Of a DNA stretch of 64,000 nt, positions 43,463 to 52,220 are shown one piece after another. A program made the translations under genes and the position numbers. The first letter of the stretch is position 1, and each line of letters opens with the position of its first letter. Source of the stretch: a bacterium (GTDB taxonomy: Bacteria > Bacillota > Clostridia > Oscillospirales > Oscillospiraceae); assembly GCA_029009095.1 (NCBI GenBank), contig JAQXJT010000041.1, positions 60,062-124,061 on the forward strand, in the 5' to 3' direction. The notes beneath the pieces are model-generated. The model saw nothing but the letters and a program-made list of their open reading frames with translations. It searched no databases and had not been told where the DNA came from.

Positions 43463-44035
43463 ATGAATACAAAAATCACGATACGCCCGGAAGAGCACAG
43501 AGACTATAAGAGCATTGTATCTTTGATCTTGCGTTCGTTTCGGGAGGGGACAGACTATTCGGATGGAAGTGATATCATCGCGTTGGTGGAGGAGATCCGG
43601 GATTCGGAGTATTATATCCCGGAATTGTCCTTTGTTGCAGAATTGGATCAAAAAGTGGTAGGGCACTTTTTATTCTCAAGGTTCCCGCTGTCTCCCACGA
43701 GAGAAGGCGGCCACGATCATGAGACGAGTTCGGGGATCGTTATGTTGGCGCCCGTATCGGTTCATGCGGATCATTTCCGTCAGGGAATCGGGACGGCCAT
43801 GCTGACACAGGGGATTGAAAAAGTACGGGAATTGGGCTACAAAGGTATAACAGTTGAGGGGAATTATCAATTCTACCACCATGTCGGCTTTCGTACTTCG
43901 TCAGAATATAACATCTTTCCAACGAGCGGCTATCCCATGGAAGAGCCCCGGTGCATGATGTGTCAGGAGACCTATGAAGGATCGCTGGATGGTGTCCATG
44001 GGTATATCGTTTACGATATGTATTACAACGCATAG
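43463..44035 (+). CDS. GNAT family N-acetyltransferase, probably acquired
   Basis: A 190-residue acetyltransferase. 'MLAPVSVHADHFRQGIGTAMLTQGIEKVRELGYKGITVEGN' (in parts) holds the acetyl-CoA motif A (Q-G-I-G), followed by 'FYHHVGFRTSSEYNI'. It resembles the YhbS-like branch; substrate unknown. Base composition is clearly lower in GC than all neighbours, with many A/T third positions, which suggests recent transfer. Its own terminator follows. Confidence 0.88.
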   Translation: MNTKITIRPEEHRDYKSIVSLILRSFREGTDYSDGSDIIALVEEIRDSEYYIPELSFVAELDQKVVGHFLFSRFPLSPTREGGHDHETSSGIVMLAPVSVHADHFRQGIGTAMLTQGIEKVRELGYKGITVEGNYQFYHHVGFRTSSEYNIFPTSGYPMEEPRCMMCQETYEGSLDGVHGYIVYDMYYNA

Positions 44036-44053
44036 GCCATTCTGCGCAAAGCA

Positions 44054-44088
44054 AAAGCCTCCGTACGGTTCGTCCATACGGAGGCTTT
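44054..44088. terminator. Bidirectional terminator between acetyltransferase and DHHW genes
   Basis: Perfect 12-base arms AAAGCCTCCGTA / TACGGAGGCTTT with an 11-base loop. Confidence 0.78.
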
Positions 44089-44101
44089 CCGCTGTGGGGG
44101 A

Positions 44102-45232
44102 TCATTCAGCCAGCGCGAACACGCTGTTCTGCTCGCAAAAATTCGCCACGCTGTAGAGCACCAGCACCTGGTCGATGTTGTTCTCCCGGGCGTACTCCTC
44201 AGGCGAACCCAGATAGTAGCGCATATCCAGCAGGTGGATCTCGCTGTAGTGCTCCAGCAAAAACGGGGCCAGCGCGTCGCAGTAGGAGTCCCGGAGAATG
44301 AGAAGTCTGGGGAGGGAGTCATCCGTACCCCGCAGAACGCTGCGGGGACTGTTGCCGCCGAGAAAGTAGGTGTACTTATCCTTGCTCTGGAGGCTTTCCT
44401 CCCGGTACAGGGGCACTTCCGTGCCCTCGGCGCTGTCATACCGGGTCAGCGTGGCCGCCTCATCAGGGTCCACGAATCGCTCTATGCTGTCCGGGGCTAC
44501 CCAGGTGTAGCCGGAGGCAGAGTAAGCGGTGCCGTAGAAGTCCCCGGCCACGGTCAGGCGGTTGTAACTGTCCAGACTCCGGGGCGTGAGACCCAGGGAC
44601 CGGCTGAGGCCCTGATACCCGTAGTAGGCGCCCAATGTTGTCCAGTGGTGGTCGGTGCGGTAGAAAAGGCAGCCGCCCGCAGCTTTCCCCTCCCGCAGGG
44701 GCGTCAGCAGGTCGGCCATGGGTATATCCGTGGATGCGCGCACCTGCTCGATCAGCGCGCCCTGACTGTCGTTTGGCGCGCCCTCCGGTAACTGCTCCCC
44801 ATAGAGCTCCGCTCCATCCGGGATCAACGCCAGCGTCAGCGGCACGCGCAGCTTCTCCCGCAGCAGCTCCACCGCCTGCACCCGCCGTTCCAGTTCATTC
44901 TCATCGGGGGCCGTAAAAGGCTTGATGAGCCGCTCCCCCTCGCAAAGATAGATGCCGTTGGTCTGTTTCTTGCCGCTGAGCAGCTCGTAGCGGGCGTTCA
45001 GCGTGATCCACTGATCCCGGAATGGGAACTGGTCGGCACAGTAGTCCTCAAAATCCCCTGTGTAGCTGCCCTTGAAAAGCGATTCGAAAGAGAACTCCGG
45101 GAGCATTTGCAGATACCGGTTCTCCCGTGCGGAGAATTCCCGGTCTTTTATGATGAATTGCAGCAGGAAAAAGACCAGCAGGTAGCCTGCAAAGGCCAGC
45201 AGGGTGATCTTTTCAGCAGTCTCTCTCTTCAT
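44102..45232 (-). CDS. DHHW (AlgJ/AlgX-like) cell-surface O-acetylation protein
   Basis: A 376-residue protein with one N-terminal membrane anchor (about 8-27) and an SGNH-like outer domain of the DHHW family. The signature 'YRTDHHWTTLGAYYGYQ' is present and a Ser lies in 'LLILRDSYCDALAPFLLEHY', the likely nucleophile block. Such proteins work with an MBOAT acyltransferase to O-acetylate wall or capsule polysaccharide; the MBOAT gene is nine bases upstream. GAGGTGAC upstream selects ATG 45232. Confidence 0.9.
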   Translation of the reverse strand: MKRETAEKITLLAFAGYLLVFFLLQFIIKDREFSARENRYLQMLPEFSFESLFKGSYTGDFEDYCADQFPFRDQWITLNARYELLSGKKQTNGIYLCEGERLIKPFTAPDENELERRVQAVELLREKLRVPLTLALIPDGAELYGEQLPEGAPNDSQGALIEQVRASTDIPMADLLTPLREGKAAGGCLFYRTDHHWTTLGAYYGYQGLSRSLGLTPRSLDSYNRLTVAGDFYGTAYSASGYTWVAPDSIERFVDPDEAATLTRYDSAEGTEVPLYREESLQSKDKYTYFLGGNSPRSVLRGTDDSLPRLLILRDSYCDALAPFLLEHYSEIHLLDMRYYLGSPEEYARENNIDQVLVLYSVANFCEQNSVFALAE

Positions 45233-45241
45233 GTTGTCACC

Positions 45242-46633
45242 TCAGAAGCGGAAGTAGAGAAAGGGGTTATAGGTGTCGTTGGTGAGCTTGGCGGTACAGA
45301 CCGTCAGCCCCAGCAGGATGAGCAGCGGCGTCAGCACGCCGCGGAGTCTCTCGGGGAGACGCTGCCACAGCTTTTTGGGCAGCGGCGTGGCGCCCAGCAG
45401 GGCCACGAGCAGAATGGGGAGGTAGCTCCGCAGCAAAAAGAGGTCGCCCGCGCCCCATCGGGCGCTTCCAAGGCCAAACATGGCCCGATAATACCCCACC
45501 GCCTCGCCGACGCTGTCCAGCTGGAAGATCACCCAGCCGCAGACGGCCACCAGCAGGGCGTAGATATGTCCGATTCCACGGTGTTTCTCCAACCATTGCA
45601 GCAGAAAGAGCTTTTCCATAATCAGGAACGCGGCAAAATAGAGTCCCCAGAGCAGAAACGTCCAGTTGGCCCCATGCCAGAGTCCGGTGAGGGACCAGAC
45701 GATCAGAAGGTTGAGCAGCTGGCGGGGGAGGCCCCGGCGGTTGCCGCCCAGAGGGATGTACACATAGTCCCTGAACCAGCTGCCCAGGGAGATGTGCCAG
45801 CGCCGCCAAAACTCCGTAACACTGGCAGAAATGTAGGGATAGTTGAAGTTTTCCAGAAACTCAAAGCCCAGCATCTTGCCCATGCCGATGGCCATGTCCG
45901 AGTAGCCGGAGAAGTCGAAGTAGATCTGCAAAGAGAAGGCCACAGCCCCCAGCCATGCTCCGCCGGCGGAGAGGGAGGAGGGGGACATGGCCGCGTAGCT
46001 GTCCCAGAGTGAGCCGATGCCGTTGGCCAGCAGCACCTTTTTGGCGAGGCCGGTGACGAAGCGTTCCGCACCCGCCGAAAACTTGCCAACACTGTGCTCC
46101 CGGACGTTGAGCTGGGCGTCGATATCCTTATAACAGACGATGGGCCCGGCGATCAGTTGGGGGAAAAGGGCCACATACGCGCCGAAGCTCACATAGCTCC
46201 GCTGCACAGTGGCGTCGCCCCGGTAAATATCGATGGGGTAGGTCATGGTCTGGAAGGTGTAAAAGGAAATGCCCACCGGCAGGGCCAGTCGCAGCAGGGG
46301 GAAGCTCGTCCCCAGGATGCTGTTGCAGCTTCCGATCAGCAGATCGGCATACTTGAAGTACAGCAAAAAGCCCAGGGAGACCACGGTGCTGGCTGCGACG
46401 ATGCACCGGGCCAGCCTGTCATTGTCCCGGTACTTGTCCACCAGCAGACCGCTTGCGTAGTTGACGGTGATGGTCAGCAGCATCAGCAGGATATAGACCG
46501 GCTCGCCCCAGCCATAGAAGAAAAGGCTGGCAAGGAAGAGGAACAAATTCCGATAGCGGAAGGGGAGAAGGTAGTAAAGCAGCAGCACGATGGGGAGATA
46601 GAGAAATAGGAATACCAGAGTGGAAAAAACCAT
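45242..46633 (-). CDS. MBOAT family O-acyltransferase (AlgI/DltB-like)
   Basis: A 463-residue protein with about 11 membrane segments. The family core 'LIAGPIVCYKD', 'FDFSGYSDMAIGMGKMLGFE', 'NYPYISASVTEFWRRWHISLGSWFRDYVYIPLGG' (in parts) and the catalytic His in 'TGLWHGANWTFLLWG' are intact. It should move acyl groups across the membrane for polysaccharide acylation by the DHHW partner. Starts two bases after xerC stops, an unusual neighbour. Confidence 0.94.
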   Translation of the reverse strand: MVFSTLVFLFLYLPIVLLLYYLLPFRYRNLFLFLASLFFYGWGEPVYILLMLLTITVNYASGLLVDKYRDNDRLARCIVAASTVVSLGFLLYFKYADLLIGSCNSILGTSFPLLRLALPVGISFYTFQTMTYPIDIYRGDATVQRSYVSFGAYVALFPQLIAGPIVCYKDIDAQLNVREHSVGKFSAGAERFVTGLAKKVLLANGIGSLWDSYAAMSPSSLSAGGAWLGAVAFSLQIYFDFSGYSDMAIGMGKMLGFEFLENFNYPYISASVTEFWRRWHISLGSWFRDYVYIPLGGNRRGLPRQLLNLLIVWSLTGLWHGANWTFLLWGLYFAAFLIMEKLFLLQWLEKHRGIGHIYALLVAVCGWVIFQLDSVGEAVGYYRAMFGLGSARWGAGDLFLLRSYLPILLVALLGATPLPKKLWQRLPERLRGVLTPLLILLGLTVCTAKLTNDTYNPFLYFRF

Positions 46634-46636
46634 GGC

Positions 46637-47650
46637 TCAATCCTCGTTTTTCTTTTGGTCGGGACGGTATTTCCCCAGGGGGTTGGCCTGCGCCGCCACG
46701 CGAAGTTCCGTGTTGTCCACATGGGTGTAGATCTGGGTGGTGTTCAGATGCTCGTGTCCCAGCACCTCCTGCAGCGTCCGCACATCTACGCCCTGGGAGA
46801 GCATCAGCGTGGCGGCTGTGTGGCGCAGCTTGTGGGCGGAATACTTGCTGGCGTCCAGTCCGGCCACGGCAAGCGATTTCTTTACCATGGCGTGCAGCCC
46901 TTCACGGCTGACCCGGGTGCGCCGGTTGGAGAGGAAGAGGGCGTTTTTGTCCACTGCCGCCGTTTGCTTGCGGATCACCAGATAGTCGTCCAGCGCCTTC
47001 CGTGTAGCGTCGTTCAAATAGACCACCCGTTCCTTGTTGCCCTTGCCCAGCACCCGCAGATGGTCGCTGCGCACATCGGATAAGTTCAATCCCACAATCT
47101 CGGAGATGCGCAGCCCGCAGTTGAGGAAGATGCAGAGGATGCAGTAATCCCGCTCCCTGTTTTTCCCATCCACAGAGGAAAGAAGCCGCTGGGCTTCCTC
47201 CAGTGAGAGGTAGCGGGGCAGAGTCTTTTTGGCTTTGGGGCTGTCCAGATCCTGCACAGGATTTTCCTCCAGCAGCTTGGCCTTGGCGGTGAGATATTTA
47301 TAAAAGCTGCGGATGGCCGCGATCTTTCGGGCTCTGGAGGATGCGGTGAGACCGTATTCTTCTTCCCGGGCCCGGGTAAACTTTTCCTTGTCCCGGGCCA
47401 GAAAGGACAAATAGTCATAGACCTCTTCCAGTGTGACGCTTCCCACAAAGTCAAGATCCACATCCGAGATGCTGATATTCTCCAGCTCCTCTCCGCGGGG
47501 AACAAGACCCCGGTGGAGCTTCAGGTAACGGAAGAAATTGCGAAGATCCAGGTAGTATTCATCCACGGTGGCCCGGGAGTGGCCCTGTATGGTCTCATGA
47601 TAGGTCAAAAAATCCTTGAGCACGGGCGGGGAGTCTGTGCGGTAATCCAT
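46637..47650 (-). CDS. xerC: Tyrosine recombinase XerC
   Basis: A 337-residue site-specific recombinase of the Xer group. N-terminal SAM-like domain (1-120) and catalytic domain with Arg in 'CGLRISEIVGL', Lys in 'RVLGKGNKERVV', 'HKLRHTAATLMLSQG', His in 'LQEVLGHEHLNTTQIYTHV' and the nucleophile Tyr in the same segment. Chromosome dimer resolution at dif is the expected role, with XerD at 56772-57662. AGGAGG upstream selects ATG 47650. First gene of an operon with the MBOAT/DHHW pair. Confidence 0.9.
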   Translation of the reverse strand: MDYRTDSPPVLKDFLTYHETIQGHSRATVDEYYLDLRNFFRYLKLHRGLVPRGEELENISISDVDLDFVGSVTLEEVYDYLSFLARDKEKFTRAREEEYGLTASSRARKIAAIRSFYKYLTAKAKLLEENPVQDLDSPKAKKTLPRYLSLEEAQRLLSSVDGKNRERDYCILCIFLNCGLRISEIVGLNLSDVRSDHLRVLGKGNKERVVYLNDATRKALDDYLVIRKQTAAVDKNALFLSNRRTRVSREGLHAMVKKSLAVAGLDASKYSAHKLRHTAATLMLSQGVDVRTLQEVLGHEHLNTTQIYTHVDNTELRVAAQANPLGKYRPDQKKNED

Positions 47651-47675
47651 TTTGCTTCGCCTCCTGACAGGAGAG

Positions 47676-47704
47676 AGTATAACAGAGAGAAACCGCCCTG
47701 TCTA
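47676..47704 (-). promoter_or_regulatory. Predicted sigma-A promoter of xerC
   Basis: Minus-strand TAGACA (47704-47699), 17-base spacer, TATACT (47681-47676). The AT-rich 30-base palindrome lies directly upstream. Confidence 0.7.
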
Positions 47705-47709
47705 CACAA

Positions 47710-47739
47710 AATTAAACAAAATAAAAATTTTGTTTAATT
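47710..47739. repeat. Perfect AT-rich 30-base inverted repeat between radA and xerC
   Basis: AATTAAACAAAAT-AAAA-ATTTTGTTTAATT: 13-base perfect arms. It begins 37 bases after the radA stop and ends 5 bases before the xerC -35 box (minus strand). It may be the radA terminator (T-rich tail TTTTGTG) or a protein-binding site. Confidence 0.85.
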
Positions 47740-47776
47740 CAGGGGAGGTGTTCCCGGGTTTCCGCTCCCGGAAGCG

Positions 47777-49135
47777 TTATATCACCACCGCGTTGATGGC
47801 TTCCCGGATATTCCGCACCCGAAGCACCTGCAAACCGTCAGGCAGACGGATGTCGCTCCGGGTGGCCGCAGGGATCACGCAGCGGCGGAAACCCAGCCGG
47901 GCGATCTCCTGCAAACGCTGCTCCATCGCCGACACGCTGCGGATCTCTCCGGTCAGCCCGACCTCACCCACGGCGGCCAGATCGTCTCCGATGGGCCTGT
48001 CCCGGAAAGACGAGGCCAGCGCCAGCACCATGGCCAGATCTGCCGCCGGTTCATCCAGCGTTAGTCCCGCCACAACATTGATATAGGTATCGCAGCCGTT
48101 CAGATGCAGCCCGCCCCGCTTTTCCAGCACGGCCAGCAGCAGACAGGCCCGGTTGAAGTCCACGCCGCTGGCAGTTCGGCGGCTCATGCCCTGACTGCCC
48201 GGAGCCACCAGCGCCTGGATCTCCGCCAGAATGGGACGGCTGCCCTCCATCACGCAGGTCACGCAGGTGCCCGGGGCGTTCTCCGGACGGCCCGAGAGGA
48301 GCATTTCCGAGGGGTTGGGCACCTCCTTCAGCCCCTTGTCGGACATCTCAAAGACGCCGATCTCGTTGGTAGAGCCAAAGCGGTTTTTGGCGGCGCGGAG
48401 GATCCGGTAGTTCATGGACTGCTCGCCCTCGAAGTAGAGCACGCAGTCCACCATGTGCTCGAGCACCTTGGGCCCGGCGATGGCGCCCTCCTTGTTCACA
48501 TGGCCGATCACGAAGGCCGTGAGGTTGTTGGATTTGGCCAGACGCATGATGGCCATGGTGCAGTCCTTCACCTGTCCCACGCTGCCCGGCGCGGAGCTGA
48601 GAGCGGCGTTGAACATAGTCTGCACCGAGTCCACGATCAACACATCCGGCTCCGTGTCCTCCACAGCCCGGGCCACCGCGTCAATATCGGTCTCGGCGAG
48701 CACAAGCAGCTTCCCGCCGCTGACGCCCAGCCGGGTGGCGCGCATCTTGAGCTGCCGCTGGCTCTCCTCGCCGGTCACATAGAGGATCTTCTCTGCGGGA
48801 AGATTGCCGCAGATCTGTAGCAACAGCGTGGATTTGCCGATACCGGGAGCGCCAGCCACCAGCACCAGCGAGCCGCGCACCGCGCCGCCGCCCAGCACAC
48901 GATCCAGCTCGGAGACCCCCGTTGTAAAACGGATCTCCTCCTCGTCCTCCAGCTCCGACACGGCTTTGGGTCGGTTGATGGTCTTTACAGCGGCTGCCAC
49001 CGCGGCGGAATTGCTCTTGACCGGGGCGGGAGCCTCCACCAGCGTGTTCCACGCGCCGCAGCCGGAGCAGCGCCCCGACCATTTTCCCGTCTCGTTGCCG
49101 CACTCCGTGCAGTAGAATATGCTCTTAGCTTTCAT
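47777..49135 (-). CDS. radA: DNA repair protein RadA
   Basis: A 452-residue RecA-like branch-migration ATPase. N-terminal four-Cys zinc finger ('CTECGNETGKWSGRCSGCGAW' in parts), Walker A 'GAPGIGKST', the RadA-specific 'KNRFGST' motif and a C-terminal Lon-protease-like domain ('TYINVVAGLTLDEPAADLA', 'GEVGLTGEIRSV'). It acts in recombination intermediate processing. ATG 49135 overlaps the amidase stop by 11 bases, so it is coupled to the spoIVA-side genes. Confidence 0.96.
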   Translation of the reverse strand: MKAKSIFYCTECGNETGKWSGRCSGCGAWNTLVEAPAPVKSNSAAVAAAVKTINRPKAVSELEDEEEIRFTTGVSELDRVLGGGAVRGSLVLVAGAPGIGKSTLLLQICGNLPAEKILYVTGEESQRQLKMRATRLGVSGGKLLVLAETDIDAVARAVEDTEPDVLIVDSVQTMFNAALSSAPGSVGQVKDCTMAIMRLAKSNNLTAFVIGHVNKEGAIAGPKVLEHMVDCVLYFEGEQSMNYRILRAAKNRFGSTNEIGVFEMSDKGLKEVPNPSEMLLSGRPENAPGTCVTCVMEGSRPILAEIQALVAPGSQGMSRRTASGVDFNRACLLLAVLEKRGGLHLNGCDTYINVVAGLTLDEPAADLAMVLALASSFRDRPIGDDLAAVGEVGLTGEIRSVSAMEQRLQEIARLGFRRCVIPAATRSDIRLPDGLQVLRVRNIREAINAVVI

Positions 49136-49847
49136 AGGGTCCCTCCCAAAACCGGAGATAGGTCGCCATGAGGATGGTTGCTATCTTTGTTCTGTATTTT
49201 TCGGTTTTCAGTGCTTCCAATTCGCCGCGGTGGGACAGAAATCCGCACTCCACCAGCACCGCCGGGCACCTGGCGTTGGCCATAATGTTGATATCCGGGG
49301 ACACGGAGGCGGCCACGCGGCGGCTGTTGGGACAGAGCTCTCCGTTGAGTGCCTCCTGCCAGGCCGCTGCGGCCTTTGCCGCCAGGGGATCCGCGTTGTG
49401 GAAAACCTGCGGCCCGCAGGCTTTATGGTTGAGAAAGCTGTTCTGGTGAATACTCAGAAGGAAGCCGTTTTCCACGGAGTTGATCAGGGCCACCCGGCTT
49501 CGGGTGTCCCAGACCTTCATTTGGGAGATGCTCCTGGCCTCCGGGGGGTAATCCAGCTCCTCGCTCTCCCGGGTCATCACACAACCCACTCCGAAAAGGC
49601 GGCAAAGCTCTCGCATCCGCAGCGCGATATCCAGGTTGATATCGCTCTCCTCCGTGCCGTCTGCGGCCACCGCGCCCCCGTCGGCGCCTCCATGTCCCGC
49701 GTCCAGAATGAGCACCGGCGCACTGGCCCGGTCAGGGGAAAACGCCGTCTCCGCCGTTTCTCTCCCAGCGCATATTATCGCACAAAGCATCCCGGCTATC
49801 AAGCACAAAACCCACAGCCTGGGGGACTTTCTCCACGTGGAAAGCAA
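49125..49847 (-). CDS. N-acetylmuramoyl-L-alanine amidase, CwlD-like
   Basis: A 240-residue Amidase_3 protein: N-terminal membrane/signal segment (about 10-27), zinc His in 'ILDAGHGGADGGAV', Glu in 'ESDINLDIALRMRELC', second His in 'LLSIHQNSF' and terminal Glu in 'AVLVECGFLSHRGE'. CwlD makes muramic-delta-lactam in spore cortex together with a deacetylase; the adjacent spoIVA supports that role. TTG 49847 has GGAGG seven bases upstream; ATG 49910 has none. Confidence 0.87.
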   Translation of the reverse strand: MLSTWRKSPRLWVLCLIAGMLCAIICAGRETAETAFSPDRASAPVLILDAGHGGADGGAVAADGTEESDINLDIALRMRELCRLFGVGCVMTRESEELDYPPEARSISQMKVWDTRSRVALINSVENGFLLSIHQNSFLNHKACGPQVFHNADPLAAKAAAAWQEALNGELCPNSRRVAASVSPDINIMANARCPAVLVECGFLSHRGELEALKTEKYRTKIATILMATYLRFWEGPYES

Positions 49848-49928
49848 GATCTGTCCTCCTCCCTCCCCTGCCCTTGGACGGCCCGGGGAAAAGCGAGAGC
49901 GCCGGGGCATACCGGCGCTCTGACATTT

Positions 49929-51401
49929 TCACAGAATAATGCAGATCAGCGACCCGCTGCCCTCGTTGACGATGCGCTGGAGGGTCTGCTGGAGCTTGTG
50001 GCGGGCGTTGGGCGGCATTTTTCGGATCTTGGTCACCACGCCCTCGCTGGCGATATCGTAAAGCGACTTCCCGAAGATATTGGATTCCCAGATGCGGCTG
50101 GTATCCCCCTCGAAGCCCTGCAGGAGGAAATTGATGATCTCCTCCGAGGCCTTCTCCCCGCCCAGCGCGGGACTGACCTCCGTTTCGATATTGGCCATGA
50201 TCATGTGGATGGACGGTGCGGAGGCCTTCAGGCGCACTCCATAGCGTCCCCCCTGCCGCACGATCTCCGGCTCCTCCAGCTTCAGCTCCTCGGGCGAGGG
50301 CATCACCACGCCGTAGCCGGTCTCCCGCACCGAGCGCAGCGCCTCGCTGATGCGGTCGTACTCGCTCTTGATGCCGCGCATCTCCGTGAGCAGAGCCATG
50401 AGATCCCCGTCGTCGTTGATGGTGAAGCCGGACTGCTCGCTGATGGTGCTGTAGTAAAGGGCCCGGGGAAGTTCCACGCCAATCTCCGCCGCTCCCCGTC
50501 CCAGATGGAGCTGCCGCACCGAGGCCTGGCACTCCTGGGCCTCCTGCAGCCGTCCGGGCAGCGTCTTCGCTTCCCGCAGTTTCCTTACGCTGTTCACGCT
50601 GCTGCGGATGCTCTCGAAGAGGGCGGTGCGGATGGGATGGTCGGCGCTCAACGCCTCCACCCAGCTGGGCAGCCAGAAGCCGATCTCCGTGATGGGGAAC
50701 TCGCCCAGCGCCGTGCGGAGGATCTGGGTGATATCCCCCTCGTTGAGCTCCAGGCAGTTGACGCAGACGCAATCCACGCCGTAGCGCTCGCTGAGCTTTG
50801 CGCCGAGTTCTCTCGTCTCGCTGCTCTGGGGATGGGCGCTGTTCACCACCACGGTGAAGGGTTTCCCGATCTCCTGAAGCTCCCGGATCACCCGCTCCTC
50901 GGCCTGGACATAATCCTCCCGGGGGATGTCGCAGATGCTGCCGTCGCAGGTCACCACCAGACCGATGGTGGAGTGCTCCCGGATCACCTTCTCCGTGCCC
51001 CGTTCCGCCGCGTCGGTCAGAGAGACCTCCTCGGGGAACCACGGCGTGGTCACCATACGTTCCTCGCCGTTTTCAAACTGGCCGGCAGCTCCGGGGACCA
51101 TATATCCCACGCAGTCAATGAGCCGTACCGACATGGAAACGCCCTCCATGTCGATGGCTACGGCCTCCTCCGGCACAAACTTTGGTTCGGCGGTCATGAT
51201 GGTACGCCCGGAGCCGCTTTGGGGCAGCTCATCCCGGGCCCGTTCCCGCCGGTAGACGTTGTCGATTCTCGGGATCACCAGCGTCTCCATAAAGCGTTTG
51301 ATAAAAGTGGATTTGCCCGTGCGGACAGGGCCCACCACACCCAGGTATATGTCTCCGTCCGTGCGGAGCGCAATTTCCTCGTATATGCTGCTGTCAGCCA
51401 C
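49929..51401 (-). CDS. spoIVA: Stage IV sporulation protein A
   Basis: A 490-residue coat-basement ATPase. Walker A 'GVVGPVRTGKSTFIKRFM', 'DIEGVSMSVRLIDCVGYMVPGA'-type switch (in parts: DCVGYMV), 'GLVVTCDGSI', and a conserved C-terminus ending in Ile-Ile-Leu/CIIL ('LICIIL'). SpoIVA polymerises on the forespore surface with SpoVM as scaffold for the coat. Full length. Expected sigma-E control could not be confirmed by eye. Confidence 0.97.
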   Translation of the reverse strand: MADSSIYEEIALRTDGDIYLGVVGPVRTGKSTFIKRFMETLVIPRIDNVYRRERARDELPQSGSGRTIMTAEPKFVPEEAVAIDMEGVSMSVRLIDCVGYMVPGAAGQFENGEERMVTTPWFPEEVSLTDAAERGTEKVIREHSTIGLVVTCDGSICDIPREDYVQAEERVIRELQEIGKPFTVVVNSAHPQSSETRELGAKLSERYGVDCVCVNCLELNEGDITQILRTALGEFPITEIGFWLPSWVEALSADHPIRTALFESIRSSVNSVRKLREAKTLPGRLQEAQECQASVRQLHLGRGAAEIGVELPRALYYSTISEQSGFTINDDGDLMALLTEMRGIKSEYDRISEALRSVRETGYGVVMPSPEELKLEEPEIVRQGGRYGVRLKASAPSIHMIMANIETEVSPALGGEKASEEIINFLLQGFEGDTSRIWESNIFGKSLYDIASEGVVTKIRKMPPNARHKLQQTLQRIVNEGSGSLICIIL

Positions 51402-51461
51402 GGCGAAACCCCCTGTTCCATGATCTCAACCAATCATACGGGGGCCGCGGGAAAAATATGC

Positions 51462-52220
51462 TCAAAAACCTTTCACAGTCGGGCCATGCCGCCGGGAGAC
51501 GCGCACCTCCAGCCCGCCGAAGCCCTCGCGCACCATCTCCGCGAGCACCGGCGTCACCACGTTCTCCGTGCAGAAGTGCCCGGCATCCACCAGATTGACG
51601 CCCATTTCACGCCCCGTGAGCCACTGGTCGTATTTGACCTCGCCGGTGAGCAGCGTGTCGGCGCCCAGCGCCCGGGCCTCTCCTACCAGATCGCCCCCCG
51701 CGCCACCGCAGAGCACGATCCTCCGCACCTTCCGTCCCGCGTCGTAGTAACGCAGCCCCTCTGTGCCCAGCGCCTTTCGCACCCGGGCAAGGAAAGCGTC
51801 CATCCCCTCCTCTCCGGGCAGCTCCGCCACCCGGCCGCAGGGGAGCTTTTCCCGCACAGCCGCGCCGATGGCGGCGGAGAGCGCGTCGTTCACGCCTCCG
51901 TCCACGATGTCCAGGTTGGTGTGCAGACTGATCACCGAGATGCCCTTTTGGAGCAGGGAGGCCACATGGCCGCCCACCTCATCGGTGACGAGGACACGAC
52001 GGAGGGGGTGGAAGATCAGGGGATGGTGGGTCACGATCAGCTCTGCGCCCCATTCCCCGGCCTCGTCTATGACCTCTCCCGTGGCGTCCAGCGCCACCAG
52101 CACCCGGGTGACTTCCCTGTCCGGGAAGCCGCAGAGGAGCCCCACATTGTCAAAATCCATCTTCAGCGCCGAGGGCACACGCTCCTCCAAATACGCCGCC
52201 ACATCCTTCACCTGGATCAT
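51462..52220 (-). CDS. Nif3-like dinuclear metal center protein
   Basis: A 252-residue YqfO/NIF3 family protein. 'FDNVGLLCGFPDREVTRVLVALDAT' (in parts), the metal His pair in 'IVTHHPLIFHPLRRV', 'VISLHTNLDIVDGGVND', and 'GHFCTENVVTPVLAEMV' are the family metal ligands. GTP cyclohydrolase I type 2 annotations exist, but the activity is uncertain. Overlaps trmK, its usual partner. Confidence 0.94.
   Translation of the reverse strand: MIQVKDVAAYLEERVPSALKMDFDNVGLLCGFPDREVTRVLVALDATGEVIDEAGEWGAELIVTHHPLIFHPLRRVLVTDEVGGHVASLLQKGISVISLHTNLDIVDGGVNDALSAAIGAAVREKLPCGRVAELPGEEGMDAFLARVRKALGTEGLRYYDAGRKVRRIVLCGGAGGDLVGEARALGADTLLTGEVKYDQWLTGREMGVNLVDAGHFCTENVVTPVLAEMVREGFGGLEVRVSRRHGPTVKGF

Noticed and set aside
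46637-47650. xerC or xerD as phage or integron integrases
   Set aside because: Both are of Xer length and motif set, no att site, tRNA target, excisionase or phage genes nearby.
49847-49910. ATG 49910 as start of the amidase
   Set aside because: No Shine-Dalgarno and it adds a charged stretch before the signal segment; TTG 49847 fits better.
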